Shown here one piece after another: positions 10,410 to 22,155 of a stretch of 64,000 nucleotides of DNA (positions are counted from its first letter, which is position 1; each line of letters starts with the position of its first letter). Where the stretch lies: the NCBI GenBank assembly GCA_002989075.1, contig PSQN01000017.1, forward strand, positions 1,054,001 through 1,118,000, read 5' to 3'. Under the pieces are notes generated by a model, which was not told the origin of the DNA, searched no databases, and saw nothing but the letters and a program-made list of their open reading frames with translations. The position numbers were made by a program, and so were the translations under genes. The stretch is from Arthonia radiata (lineage: Eukaryota; Ascomycota; Arthoniomycetes; Arthoniales; Arthoniaceae).

Positions 10410-11622
10410 CTAGCAAGTACTGGACTTGGTGTTGTAGAATATCTCCACATTGCTGATCTTGAGAACCGCATTTTCAGCGGGAGGCCCGACTGACCACGTC
10501 TTGTCTCCATTCGACCAATTGTTCCAAATCCAAGGCCCGCCGACTGTTGGCACGTACTCAGTGATTCTAGTCACCTCTTTGTCGTCCACGTAGTGCACGG
10601 AGAGTCCATCAGTCCAGTCAGTACGATAGATGTGAGCGTTCGTAGTTGCATCTGAAGGTAGGGGAGCTGTCGTATACTTCTTCGTCGCGCTCTTGTCTTT
10701 GTGGTTGGTGAAAAACAATGGAGTGTTGCCGACTGCTGCGTTCTGCTCCTTCGCGGCTGTGTTCGACGTCGATGACGGATCGCTGAGGTACTCGATGTTG
10801 ATGTCCTGACCAGTCTCGTCATTGTACACGAAGAAGCCATTGCAGACGCCCTTCTGCGGCGTCAAAATCGCTGTCGTACGGACGGAAGCATGCAGTATGT
10901 CCTCTTCGACGGTCTGGAACGACGCGCCGTTTATTGTGCCACTTTGGCCTCCTGGCACTGTGAGGACCGCAAAGCCACCTGAGAAAGTTGTCAAGCCCGG
11001 GTCATCATGACGAGCTATTGAAGCACCTCCTCCTGGGGTACCATCGCCTCCAGCTGCGATTTTCTCTGGTGCGGAGTGCAGCCATGAAGGTAGCCCGGTT
11101 GCCTGAGCGAAGTCGACGCTCAAGTGGCTGGCGAACAGCCCAAGCCCTTCGACCGATGTGCAGCCCGTCGCGGCAGGCGCTGTATTAGAGACCTGTGACT
11201 GAGCAGGAACTGGAGCTTGAGCAGAGACTTCCGGTGCTGCTGGGCCTGCTTTGGCAACTGCAGTTTGAGCAGAAGTCTTCAGCATCGCTGGCCCTGCTTT
11301 GGCAGCTGGCTCGCCATTGGAGCCGCAAGTACCGAACAAGGGTTGACAGCCGTCGCCGCAGTAGTCGTCGCTCGAACCTGTGAATGTGAGCGATTGCTGG
11401 ATTATCGAAGCCGGAAGCAGACGTGTACTCACCACAGTAGCTAGCATGAGAGCAGCATGGACCGCCATTGGGGCTGTTGGCATCGCAGGTCAGACGCTGC
11501 GACCCACCGCACACATTGCTCAGGGACGATGCGCGTTTGTGCAAGTCGGCATGACTTTGATGGCGAATACTGGCGGCGGTCGCACCCAATGTGAACAGCA
11601 TAAGGCTGTTGAAAAGAACCAT
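10410..11622 (-). CDS. secreted CBM18 (chitin-binding) plus GH16-like glucanase/lectin domain protein
   Basis: Exons 11433-11622 and 10410-11377 (55-nt intron) give 385 aa. A signal peptide (MVLFNSLMLFTLGATAAS) precedes a hevein-type chitin-binding module (about residues 37-80) with the expected cysteine pattern, including PCCSHASYCG and DDYCGDGC; the intron splits this module. A long Ala/Pro/Gln/Val linker with AGPA repeats follows (about 85-140). The C-terminal about 245 residues form a concanavalin-A-like GH16 domain (IARHDDPGLTTFSGGFAVLT, NGFFVYNDETGQDINIEYLS, WIWNNWSNGD). The usual GH16 catalytic motif E-x-D-x-E reads D-I-N-I-E here, so only the last acidic residue is canonical. Likely extracellular, binding chitin and glucan. 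Catalysis is doubtful. Confidence 0.85.
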
Positions 11623-12678
11623 ATCTAATGTCAACCACGGAAACGATGTAAAAGCTTTTACGTCTTGTGTGTTTGTGCTCTACCCGTTGAGAGTCTTATA
11701 CTACGGAAAGAACGTCAAGTAACGAGTGTATAGTAAAGTCAAGTAAAGATCGTATAGTAAGGAATGAATGTCATGCATACTGGCAACTAGCTGGAACGAT
11801 GGAACGTCCTATCTGTTTTACTCTGGGTTTGTACCTCGAGAACGCGACAAGCGCCGGGCAGCCCGTAAGCACGGCTTCACAACATGAAACGTGTCCAGGT
11901 CACATCTCTGTGAGCCTGGTTTGACATTCCTTGGCCTCGGATCGCAAGCAGCGGCTGGCGGGGCCACTCAATAGTCAAAAAGATGCGACTGCAGTTGTGA
12001 AGATCGACATCACGTAAAGGTTCCAATCTCTAGGTCTAGGAGGCATTGTTTTTGGGGTGTTGCTGTGCGCGTGCTCCCCTGCGGTGTTCATGCCTTTATG
12101 CTTCCAGTCTTTGGCAGAAGTCGTCATGCTTTCCGTCATGAGTGAAAGCTGCCATTTTCTCCCGCTGTAAGCGCAACACTGGGCGTCTCTCGCTTCGTGC
12201 CCGCCAAGGGACGGAAGAGAGGCAAGTTTTGTTTCAGAAGTTGTACTTCGCCTACAACCGTAACATCGGCGCGAACACTCCGGCGCGGACCGAGTTACTG
12301 ATTCAAGTAAGGTTGCTAAAGGAACGATGAAAGAATTGATGGTTCCAAACGGCATGCCGCATGAGTGACAATATGCGGAGCAAAACGAGTAAAATGAGCA
12401 GAAAGGGAAGAACGGCCTCGCGGCACGTTATTTGGTTGGAGCCTCGTACTTCAGGCAGACACCCAAGAAACGCTAGTGCCGCTAGTCAGACTGCCTGTTT
12501 TTCGAACTCTGTAAATTCCTGCACCTACGCAATTAATCAATTGCAAGTCCAAGCCCAAAAGCGGAATGACGAACAGCGAGTGAGCGACAGACACAGGTAG
12601 AATAGTCTTGATAGCAGACAAATTACGTCGTCGTTTCCTTTGCGACAGCGTCCATTACAGGTTTTTCACGCTCCCATC
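11623..12678. promoter_or_regulatory. divergent intergenic region GH16 / LEA1
   Basis: About 1.05 kb between two divergent starts. It holds a tandem repeat near the GH16 side (11714-11761). A 126-codon minus-strand ORF (11975-12355) begins with ATG but has no recognisable motif and is not annotated as a gene. Confidence 0.5.
11714..11761. repeat. two tandem copies of a 24-bp unit upstream of the GH16 gene
   Basis: GTCAAGTAACGAGTGTATAG followed by TAAA is repeated directly as GTCAAGTAAAGATCGTATAG followed by TAAG. The copies lie about 90-140 bp upstream of the GH16 start codon on the minus strand, where a tandem binding site could act. Confidence 0.8.
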
Positions 12679-13536
12679 ATGAGGATCACTGTCGATCTCA
12701 TCAACCACTCGCTGTCCTATCTGAATCCGCTTAAAGAGCGTGAGCTGGATCTACGAGGTATGCCAGATAAATCTCAGTGTGATAATGTACATGTCTTCCC
12801 TGTGCTAATCGCAGCGGCCAGGAAATAAGATACCAGCCATCGAAAACCTTGGGGGCGCGACTGATCATGACTCCATCGACCTTACAGACAACGATATTCC
12901 AGCTTTGTCAGGCTTTCCGCTCATGCCTCGACTGGAGACGATACTGCTTGCGAGAAATCGTGTAGCTGTCATCTCACCTGGCGTAGAGAGATCCATCCCG
13001 AACCTGCGAACTCTGGTACTGGAGAACAATCGAGTATCAGAATTGGCTGACCTTGACCCTCTTATGCACTTTCGGCGACTTGAGCATCTGGTACTTTTAG
13101 GCAACCCCGTGTGCCGGAAAGAGGTGAGTAAACCCTACTAATTATGAAGAAAGATGTTACTGATCAGTTGCCAAAGAATTATCGACTCTGGATGCTGTGG
13201 AGAGCACCATCAATTCGCTTTCTAGATCATGCCAAAGTCAGAGACGCTGAGCGAAAGAAGGCCAAAGAGTTGTTCGGCAGCCGTGACGAGCCAACCGAGC
13301 TGGCCAAGCAGATTGCAAGCGTCAAGTCTCGGGAAGCTGACAACCCGAGCGCATTCAGTACTACAGCCGGCGCCTCTGAGGACGCGGATCGTAGCGGTCA
13401 AGCCAAGTTTACTTTCGAACAACGAAAGCAATTGGAGGAGATGATCCGCAATGCAAAGACGTTGAACGAGATGACCAGACTGGAAGCGGCGTTGAAAGAG
13501 GGGCGCATGCCCAACAATTTACTCGGCAAGAAGTGA
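12679..13536 (+). CDS. LEA1: U2 small nuclear ribonucleoprotein A' (Lea1)
   Basis: Exons 12679-12757, 12822-13123 and 13168-13536 (introns 64 and 44 nt) give 249 aa. The protein binds U2 snRNA stem-loop IV together with U2 B'' in the spliceosome. It begins MRITVDLINHSLSYLNPLKE and ELDLRGNKIPAIENLG, the family start, with the first intron after the Arg codon of LRG. Leucine-rich repeats follow to about residue 130 (LETILLARNRVAVIS, LRTLVLENNRVSEL, LEHLVLLGNPVCRKE). Then come the LRR cap YRLWMLWRAPSIRFLDHAKV and a charged, helical C terminus. Length matches fungal Lea1. Confidence 0.95.
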
Positions 13537-15139
13537 AAAACGCGCGCTGTCAATCTGAACTCCTCGCCACCAGCAACAACTAAGGATGTGGCGGCGTGGA
13601 AGGAAGAAGGGAATCCAGTCGTCCGGACTCCACGATCTCTAATCGCGTGCTTTCCGATGATGAGCTTTCAAATGGCTTCTTGAACAAGTTGGACTAGAGC
13701 ATGGTGTCCAGCAAGACTCACACCGCCTCTTTCAAAGCTTACGGTAAGATTGAAAAAGTTTTGAGTCTAGAATATGAGCACGCAGCTGTTGACGGGCCCG
13801 AGACACAGCTGACGCAATATTATATGTACAATGCTGACCAGCAATCAAGGGTCACATCTGAACGTGCCCGGCCAAATTTCTCCCATGACCTCCAAGATAC
13901 ACGACAAACATCTGGGCGGTTGCTGTGATTGCGAGGCTCATCGAATCGAGCCAAGGAACAACCGCCCACCAATCCCACCTATCAATAAAATCACCAGCGA
14001 AAGCCAGCACGATGGTCCTTCGGCAGGAGACTGCGTCAACCGAGCAGAAGGTCCGTCGCGGTGATGCAGGAGTGGAACCTTAGTGCCGTGATGTCAATGG
14101 TAACCGCTGAACAATCCATCTCCTACTTTCTACAATTTTGTGTGAGGTAACACGGCACCGCCAGCAATGAAGAGCATCTGCCTCAACATGGGACGCAGCA
14201 GAACCGGCAATCCTCGAAACAGCGCATCTAGCGAGCGCCATCTGGGTTGCTTGCTGTCGCTCAATACATCGTCCGAGTACCCCATTTTCGTCTCCTCTGT
14301 AAGCCGCCACATCTCGCATCGTGGATCTGTGTTCAAAGAACCCTAATACCATATGTACATCCTCACTTTCACTACTACCTTCTATCAACTTTCCAAGCGA
14401 AACGTCATACTATTCATGAAATACTTTGGCCAACAATCAGCAGCAGCTGAAGCAAAGCACAAAGTGGTTGGACAGGAGGGCCATGAAGGACCCTGTGATA
14501 CCGTTTCCCCTCTGCATGTGTATTCTGCAATCGTTTTTCGGCTTGAACCCCGCGTGTTTACTGATAGGCACAGCTAGAGGGTAAGAGGGAGTCAGCAACA
14601 ATAGGTCAAGTGGCAAAATGTGCAAGTAAGGGGGTTACAGCGATGGGGAGTGGAGACGGCGTAGAAGAACGAGCTGCGTTGTTGAGCCAAGGGATCTGAT
14701 GTGGCCACTGTTCAGAATCTGTTCCAGCTGTGCCGTCGAGACTCGACCTCAAGATCACGATTTCTCACACCGCCTGCAGGCTGCAATCCTTTTGGCAAAG
14801 ATGACAAATGTAAGTCGGAAGCTTGTCTCCAGAGTGGCAGACTAATGATCGGCCCGTGCGGCTAGCTGCAGGAACCTGCAATAGCCGCTTGCCGTCGCTT
14901 AATTACGGTATCACCGGGGCCGTCCCCGCTCCCCATGACGAAAGAGGTGATGTGAAAGTCCGAATAGGTGGCAGTCAAATAACTTCAAGGCTTCTTTATT
15001 TCACAGCACGCTCGACGCCTGTATTGTGGAGTTCTTTCGAATATATAACAAGTCTGTAAAGTCCCCGTTGTTCAACTCTTGTCTCGTACATTTTTGGGAA
15101 GTAACCAACAACGCTTTCTTACAATCAACTCACCCCGCC
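13537..15139. other. 1.6-kb intergenic region with AKR promoter
   Basis: Short ORFs such as 13701-13928 have no motifs or splice support. A TATATAA element at 15042-15048 lies 92 bp before the aldo-keto reductase start and is a likely TATA box. Confidence 0.45.
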
Positions 15140-16405
15140 ATGTCTCTCTTTCCACCTGGTAGGACTGACATTGGCCACGCATCAGATGGCGTCACTGCTA
15201 ACACCATCCAGCACCTGATCCAGAGTCTCCCCTCGGCCGTCACCGTGTGCTTGCTCCCACAGCCGGCGTAAAGGTTTCGCCGCTATGTTTAGGCGCCATG
15301 AGTTTTGGCGACGCGTGGTCGGAGTTCATGGGCAAGTGCGACAAAAACACGACCTTTGAGATCCTCGACTACTTCTTCGAGCAAGGAGGCAACTTCATCG
15401 ACACTGCAAACAACTACCAGTCGCAAGAGAGTGAGACCTGGCTTGGTGAGTGGATGGAGAAGCGGGGCAACCGCGACCAGATCGTGATGGCAACCAAATA
15501 CACTACGTGGTTCAAGGGCAACGAGAAAGGTGTCCACCCGTCCAGCTTCACAGGAAACTCGGCCAAGTCCCTGCGAACATCGGTCGATGCATCTCTGAAG
15601 AAGCTGAAGACTGACTACATCGATCTGCTTTATCTTGTACGTTCTACCAACCACCGGCGATGGAATCCTGAACAAATCGGCTAACTACCTCTTTTAGCAT
15701 TGGTGGGACACCACGACCTCCATCGAAGAGATCATGCAGTCACTTAATCGGCTCGTCCAAGAGGGCAAAGTCCTCTACCTAGGCATTTCAGACACACCTG
15801 CCTGGATCGTATCCAAAGCCAACCAGTACGCCCGCGACCACGGTCTCCGGCAATTCTCCGTCTACCAAGGACTGTGGAACTGCTCTCAGCGGGACCTCGA
15901 GCGGGAGATCCTTCCGATGTGCCAAGCTGAAGGCATGGCGATCGCTCCCTGGAAGGCTCTCGGCGGCGGCCAGTTCAAGACAGAGGCGCAGCAAGCCGAG
16001 GGCGGTGGACGCAAGATGACCTACGGCCAGCAGTCCGCAAAGGAGAAGAAGATCGTGAGCGTTCTCGAGGGCATCGCGAAGAAGCGCGATCAGCAGCACC
16101 TCACTAGTATTGCGCTGGCTTATGTCATGAACACGACGCCTGACGTGTATCCGATCGTTGGAGGGCGCAAAGTCGAGCACTTGAAGGGCAACATTGCAGC
16201 GCTCAAGGTTAAGCTGACGTCGGAGGAGTTGAAGGAGATCCGCGATGCGAGCGAGTTTGACCCGGGTTTCCCGCTGTCGATGATTGCGCCGTCATCGAAC
16301 AGCCCGGCGGATATTACGCCTAACGACATCTTCCTTACACGGACAGCGCAGGTGTTGGACGCACCGCCGAAGCGAGCGCCGGCTTTCCCGCCTGATGCTA
16401 GCTAA
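15140..16405 (+). CDS. aldo-keto reductase of the fungal aryl-alcohol dehydrogenase / norsolorinic-acid reductase group
   Basis: Exons 15140-15158, 15212-15636 and 15698-16405 (introns 53 and 61 nt) give 383 aa. The 19-nt first exon encodes MSLFPP, and joining it restores the family N terminus APDPESPLGRHRVLAPTAGV. NADPH-dependent reduction of aldehydes or ketones is expected. The catalytic tetrad is complete: Asp70 and Tyr75 in FIDTANNYQ, Lys102 in MATKYTT and His149 in YLHWWD. The cofactor-binding end (PIVGGRKVEHLKGNI) is present. Members of this group serve either general aromatic aldehyde metabolism or polyketide pathways. No polyketide synthase or other pathway gene is nearby, so a stand-alone role is more likely. 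Confidence 0.93.
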
Positions 16406-16647
16406 GAAGCCATCTCAATTGGCGAGGCTGGGAGATGAAAGTTTGAGGGATGGGAACTGAAAAAAGAAATGCCCGGATGAACTACACAAAAATGTTAAGT
16501 CAGACAGCTGTCAGTCCTTCAGCGTCAGATACGATCGCTCATGATACGACGTTACCAAGTATTGATAATGCAAATTATGAATCACATAGCCTCCCCACTT
16601 TTATATCATAAACGTCGTCCGATGGCGCGCCAAAGCACGACGCGCCT

Positions 16648-17521
16648 CTATTCCCACTCCGTCCCCCTCAACCTCTGCATCAGATACTCCACCTCCACCT
16701 CCTTCGTCAACGGAATCACACACTCCTCATACATCTTCACCACGCTCTCACTCTGAATCTTCACCGGCCCGTCCTCCGCCGCCACGCTCGGATCTCGTCC
16801 ATACGTCTTCGCCTTCAGCCGCAACCGCTCCAGCACCTTCTTCTCCACGCTCTCGTTCGTGATCGCCTTGTCGATGCCCTGCCGATCTCCAGCTTTAATC
16901 AGCTGCACGAATCTCTCCGTCTCCGTCTGGAACTTGCTCTCAGCAACGTATTTCCCAAAGTGCACGCGCCTCGACAGCGCTTGCAGGCACATGACATCGC
17001 ACGTCGCCGCCGACCCGTAGTTCTCCTGCGCGTCGCTGCGCTCTTCTCGTCCGTACCGCGCGCATGCAGCCGGTAGGATTTTGTTGATGTAGGCTCGTTT
17101 CAGCTTCGCGTTGACGTTGACGTCGTTGTCATGCAGGACCTTTGGGTACTGTATTGGCGGTAATATCGGCGCTTGCAAGTCTTCTGGGAAGAATGGGTAC
17201 TCGTCGGGACTTTGATAGCGGCGCACGAGGGACTGGAAGCGCTCTTGTTGCTGGAGCATCCAGTCGAAGAGGGAGAGGCTGGAGTTTGGTATAGAAATGC
17301 CGCCGGATGTGGAGGGGTTGTAGATTGTGGGGTTTAGGGGGAATTGGACACGCTCGATTAGGTGAAATGTTATTGTGTCTTCGAGACGGCTGTAGGGTGG
17401 TTCAGCCTTTGCTGGCGGTCGTGAATGGCTCGGGTGTGGGGTGGACGTACACGAGCTGGAAGCGGATGTTAGAGAGGTCAAGGGCCGCAGCGGGGTCGGA
17501 GAGGTCGATTGCTGTGTCCAT
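16648..17521 (-). CDS. ARO7: chorismate mutase (AroQ, eukaryotic allosteric type)
   Basis: Exons 17451-17521 and 16648-17389 (61-nt intron, donor GTACGT) give 270 aa, the usual length for fungal enzymes. The enzyme converts chorismate to prephenate, the first step to Phe and Tyr; family members are inhibited by Tyr and activated by Trp. The joined start reads MDTAIDLSDPAAALDLSNIR then FQLVRLEDTITFHLIERVQF, the first helix with the active-site Arg. Further conserved parts are SLFDWMLQQQER, HDNDVNVNAKLKRAYINKIL, a central SRRVHFGKYVAESKFQ and the closing YEECVIPLTKEVEVEYLMQR. The start lies 327 bp from the divergent MDV1 start, so the two share a promoter region. Confidence 0.96.
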
Positions 17522-17848
17522 TGCTAAATTTGCGTGGGCGGTAAGGACTGTGGATGAGGAGATTAGTCTGAGCAGCAGAACAGGATAGTTTCCAGTCCCC
17601 AGTGAAGACTCTGGAGAAAGTTCGCTGGCGTAGGGAGACTCAGGCGCCCCACTCAATTCAATGCTAAGCTTGGCATCGCTCGCGCTCGTCTGCCAACAAC
17701 GTCCGCAACTTCAGAATCTCGTGATATGCTACATCAAGTTGACGTCTGAATAACAGAAGTACAGCTTTCCAGAGGTACGGCGTCCAGCAACTCTTGACCA
17801 TGCCCGGGGGACGATAATGATTGTCAACTCCACACTTCCGTCTCAACT
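17522..17848. promoter_or_regulatory. shared divergent promoter ARO7 / MDV1
   Basis: 327 bp between two divergent start codons. No TATA box is obvious, which fits housekeeping genes. Confidence 0.5.
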
Positions 17849-20056
17849 ATGGCAGACGTTCGAGGCCGGACTGGCCACTCGCGCGTGCAGTCCATGTCCG
17901 CAGAGGAAGAAGAGTCTTTCTTCAATGTAGGCGGCAATCTCGTCCACACCACTCAGAGAGACGGCTGACTGATCTGTCTCCCATCCTCAGACCAGAGGGT
18001 TAGAGACCTTCTCCCGCAAACTAACAGCTACCGCCGGCCAATTAGTCAACCCACAAGACCTCTCGCTGTCTCAACACTACCAAGATGCCATGTCTGGCGT
18101 CAGTCGCGAGCTCCGTAGCCCCTTAATCCAGAGACAGGTGTTCGCACTGTCGCAAACCACCCCGCGAGACTTCTTCCGCTCTAAGCTCTCTACGACTGAG
18201 ATACAGCACCGCGCGCTCACATATTTGCCTGAGGAGCTTCTGCGAAATACACCAGAGAACACGAACCCTTTCAGCTTATTTCAAGGCTTTCAGGCCACGA
18301 TACCGGAGTCCAGCCAAGATGGCAGGCACAGAAGAAAGAGACATGGGCGCCACGCCTCGAGGAGTCAACAGCTGCTGGAGGACAAGGCGTCAGACCCAGA
18401 CGCGCCGCCGCCGATGAAGAACTTGCGCAACGAGAAACACAGCCTAGACCACCGACTGGAGATGCTAGACGTACGGAAGAACATGTGCAGCACAGAGATA
18501 CGAGAGATCGACAACAAGATCGCCAACCTTAATAGCATGCGCAAGATTGTGCTTGACCGGCTAGCAGACCTTGAACAGGAAGAAGCAGAGCTTGAAGACG
18601 ATGTGCTGGACGTTGAGACCAAGATCGAGGACCTTCAAGAAGAGCTCGAGGATGAGGCTGCACTACGAGGGACCCAAGATCTACCGAAAACGCCTCCCAG
18701 TGAAGAGGAGGAAGCGACAACGGCTGGGAAGCAGGACGGAAGCTACACGCCGGAAGCAGAAGCCGAAGCCAGCTTCATGTCTGAGTCCATCTACTCGAGA
18801 CTACCGTCTTCCGCACAAAGCAAGACCAAGCGACCAAAGCCTGGACGACGGAAGACGAACTTCATTCTGCACGAGCACCTGTCCGCTGGTTCTGAGATAC
18901 GATCAATCCGTGCACACGAGGATCAGATCTCGGCTCTGGACTTCGATGCGCCATTCGGTACGATGGTGACGGCTGCGCTTGACGATACCGTACGGGTGTG
19001 GGATCTGAATGGCGGACGCTGCATTGGTCTCCTGGAAGGTCACTTGTCCTCAGTGCGGTGCTTACAGGTTGAGGACAGTCTCGTCGCAACAGGGTCTATG
19101 GACGCGACTGTCCGCTTGTGGGATTTGAGTCAAGCAGAGTATACTGTCCCAGCGTCCTCGAAGCGGATCAACAAAAAGAAGCACAAGTCACATGTTGACG
19201 AAGACGGTAACCCTCGGACGCCTCACTCATCAGACGAAGAAGACGACTTTGCTTCTGCTCCGGACTCGCCACCTCCAAGCAATATGCGCGACTGCGCAGT
19301 TCACACTTTGTCAGCACACGTCGCGGAAGTCACTGCGCTGCATTTCCATAACAACGGCTTAATATCAGGCTCTGCAGACAAGACGCTAAGGCAGTGGGAC
19401 CTTGAAAAGGGTCGCTGCATACAAACGCTAGATGTGCTATGGGCGGCAGCACAAGCATCCGCAACGCATGGCAGCTCGATGTCTACAGCTGGCCTGAGAA
19501 GCCGAGCGGCAGGTGCTGATACGGAGGCGGATTTCGTCGGAGCATTGCAGTGCTTCGATGCAGCGTTGGCTTGTGGCACCGCTGACGGTATGGTGAGATT
19601 GTGGGACTTGCGGTCTGGCATGGTGCATAGGAGCCTTGTTGGACATACTGGACCTGTTACTTGCTTGCAGTTTGACGACACGTATCTGGTTACTGGTAGT
19701 GCGGATCGGAGTGTTAGGGTGAGTCAGCTTCATTCGTTCAGGCCATGCTACATTGCTGACACCGTTTACAGATATGGGACTTACGGACAGGAGGTATATT
19801 TGACGCTTACGCATACGACAGCCCTATCACGAGCATGTCGTTCGACTCGAAGAGTATTGTAGCGGCAGCTGGCGAGTCTGTGGTGAAGGTGTACGATAAA
19901 GCCGAGGCAAGACATTGGGATTGTGGACCACCAGGCGATGGCAATGATCATGGTGTGTCGCCTGGTAACTCGTCCATCATCAACAGAGTACGATTACGAG
20001 ATGGATATCTGGTTGGCGGCAGACAAGATGGCACTATTGGAGTGTGGAGCGTATAG
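17849..20056 (+). CDS. MDV1: mitochondrial division protein Mdv1 (WD40)
   Basis: Exons 17849-17926, 17991-19718 and 19772-20056 (introns 64 and 53 nt) give 696 aa. Mdv1 is the adaptor that links Fis1 on the outer mitochondrial membrane to the dynamin Dnm1 during fission. The N-terminal part (to about 165) has [20 protein letters not shown] and [10 protein letters not shown], the Fis1-binding region of the family. A strong coiled coil covers about 170-250 ([20 protein letters not shown]), used for dimerisation. An acidic linker leads to a WD40 propeller from about 325 to the end, with repeats closing in [39 protein letters not shown], the spliced IWDLRTGG and GVWSV. A 40-residue charged loop splits two repeats. 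Length and order fit Mdv1 of filamentous fungi. Confidence 0.95.
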
Positions 20057-20313
20057 AAGGTTTATCGCGAGGACCCTTGTGTAGGATATGGATGGACGAT
20101 CTCAGATATCCATAGGCAGCCTATACTCTAGCTGTATGATATTGTTGCCCTCGCTCCTACCGCCACTTGCCTCCTGATCCGCCTCACATCGCTCTGACTG
20201 ACGCTCAGACGGAGGCGCATGGCCCGTGCTCTCAGGAGGTATAATACCTTCTAATTCCCTAGTGACTTTTTCCAATCCTGCAAATTAGCAAGCTTTTCAA
20301 GAAAGACTCGAAA

Positions 20314-21768
20314 ATGGAGCGCTCTGCGAGAGACGTGTTTGCTGGCATCGTCGATATACTGACAAATCCAAAGCATGTGAAATGGATAGCACCTGTCTTA
20401 TTGCTGATGGACGCGGTGCTCTGCGCCTTGATCATACGGACGACGAATTGTAAGTTATTGAAAGTTCCAGGAGACCGTTCGCTTTGAAAAAAGAATCAAG
20501 CCAAGTGTATGTCAACGGTAAGCAAAACGGTACAGAGATGCTGACTTATCGCAGACACAGAAATCGACTGGACGTCATACATGCAACAAATATCGCAGTA
20601 CGTCTCGGGCGAGCGCGACTACACCATGATCAAAGGCGACACCGGTCCCCTGGTCTATCCCGCCGGCCACGTCTACATCTACCGCCTCCTCTACGACCTC
20701 ACCTCCGAAGGCACCAACATCCTCCTCGCCCAATGCATCTTCGCCGCCGTCTACATCTTCAACGAAGCCCTAGCCATGTGGTGCTACTACGAAGCGGAGT
20801 CACCACCCTACCTCCTCCCCTTCCTAATCCTCAGCAAACGCCTCCACAGCATCTACCTCCTCCGCTGCTTCAACGACGCCTTCGCCACCACCGGCCTCTT
20901 CGCCTGCATCCTCCTACTCCAAAAGCGCCAATGGACCGCCGCCAGCATCGCCTTCTCCCTCGGCCTCTCCGTCAAGATGAACCTCCTCCTCGCCCTCCCG
21001 GCGGTCGCACTCATCCTCTTCCAAGCCGTCGGCCCCTCCCAGGCCGTCCTCAACGCAAGCTACATGGGCCAGGTCCAGCTCCTCCTCGCCGTCCCCTTCC
21101 TTCAGCGCAACGTCCGCGGCTATGTCACGCGGGCTTTCGACCTCACGCGCGTCTTCGAGTACAAATGGACCGTCAACTGGCGGTTCATCTCGGAGGAGAC
21201 GTTTCTGTCGCGCGAGTTCGCTGTGAGCCTCATGCTCGCCCATGTCGGCCTGCTGGTCCTCTTCATCACGACGCGGTGGTCGCAACCCGCTCGCCGCCGC
21301 AATTTCGTCGAGTTCATGAAAATGACGTTCGTTGCCCCGCCGCAGGAGGAACGCGACGCTATGGCCGCGCGCGTGACGCCGGATTTCATTCTAACGTCCG
21401 TGCTCACGTCCATGGCGATAGGCATGCTCTGTGCGCGGAGTCTACACTACCAGTTCTTCGCGTGGCTGGCGTGGACGACGCCCTGGTTACTATACAAGAG
21501 CGAGCTGCCCCCGCTGGTGCTGGCGGCGGTGTGGTTCGGGCAGGAGATGGCGTGGAACGTGTATCCGAGCACGGACGTGAGCAGCAAGATTGTGGTGGGC
21601 GTGCTGGCGGCGGTGGTGGTGAAGGTGTGGAGTGGGACGGACGCGGTGGAGGGGGAGGAGCGGAAGGTGGAGCGCGTGGAGGATGTGGCGAGGAGGTTGA
21701 AGGAGGAGGAGAGGGTGCGGAGGGTGAGGAGGGGTGTGGAGGGGCCGGTGAAGGGGAGGGGTTTGTAG
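20314..21768 (+). CDS. ALG3: Dol-P-Man:Man5GlcNAc2-PP-Dol alpha-1,3-mannosyltransferase
   Basis: Exons 20314-20449 and 20555-21768 (105-nt intron, donor GTAAGT, branch GCTGAC) give 449 aa. ALG3 adds the sixth mannose to the lipid-linked oligosaccharide in the ER lumen, using dolichol-phosphate mannose. It is a multi-pass membrane protein. The splice restores NYTEIDWTSYM, followed by the hallmark GERDYTMIKGDTGPLVYPAG. Later family signatures are NDAFATTGLFA, SLGLSVKMNLLL, FEYKWTVNWRFISEE and ARSLHYQFFAWL. The C terminus is a charged tail (EGEERKVERVEDVARR). The coding strand turns from C-rich in the first half to G-rich in the last third. Confidence 0.96.
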
Positions 21769-22155
21769 TTGTGTAAGGCGGTGTTTTGTAAGATAGATGG
21801 CTGCTTCTTGGGCTGGCTATCTTCATGTTCTGTTCTACTTTCGACCGATTCTTGCATCGAAGTCATCCATGTCTGAGACGCTATCATCTCGGTCTATGGA
21901 TCTTCGGAGAGTGATGCTGCGGACGCTCTCACTTGTCCTCGTGAGCTTGAATAGGGCGTCCTATTCGCATCACATACTCAGACAATTCTGGTATTCGGCA
22001 TTTCAGTCTCCTGTGTCAATGCTGCTTGCGCTGTAGCCGTTGAACGTCCAAGGTTCCGGAGACGCAAAACCCGCATTCTCATGAATCTCCTTCTTTCACG
22101 CTTTCTTTCAGAAAACTCGAGCCTTAGCCCTTACCCTCTCGTCCCACTCTCATCC
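21769..22155. other. convergent 3' intergenic region
   Basis: Spacer between the ends of ALG3 (+) and the EIF1AD-like gene (-). No feature seen. Confidence 0.5.

Noticed and set aside
11975-12355. 126-codon minus-strand ORF in the GH16/LEA1 spacer
   Set aside because: Begins with ATG but has no motif and irregular composition.
20484-21776. 430-codon Arg/Pro/Gly-rich ORF in another frame of ALG3
   Set aside because: Shadow frame created by the strong C-to-G skew of ALG3; the ALG3 frame has clear family motifs.
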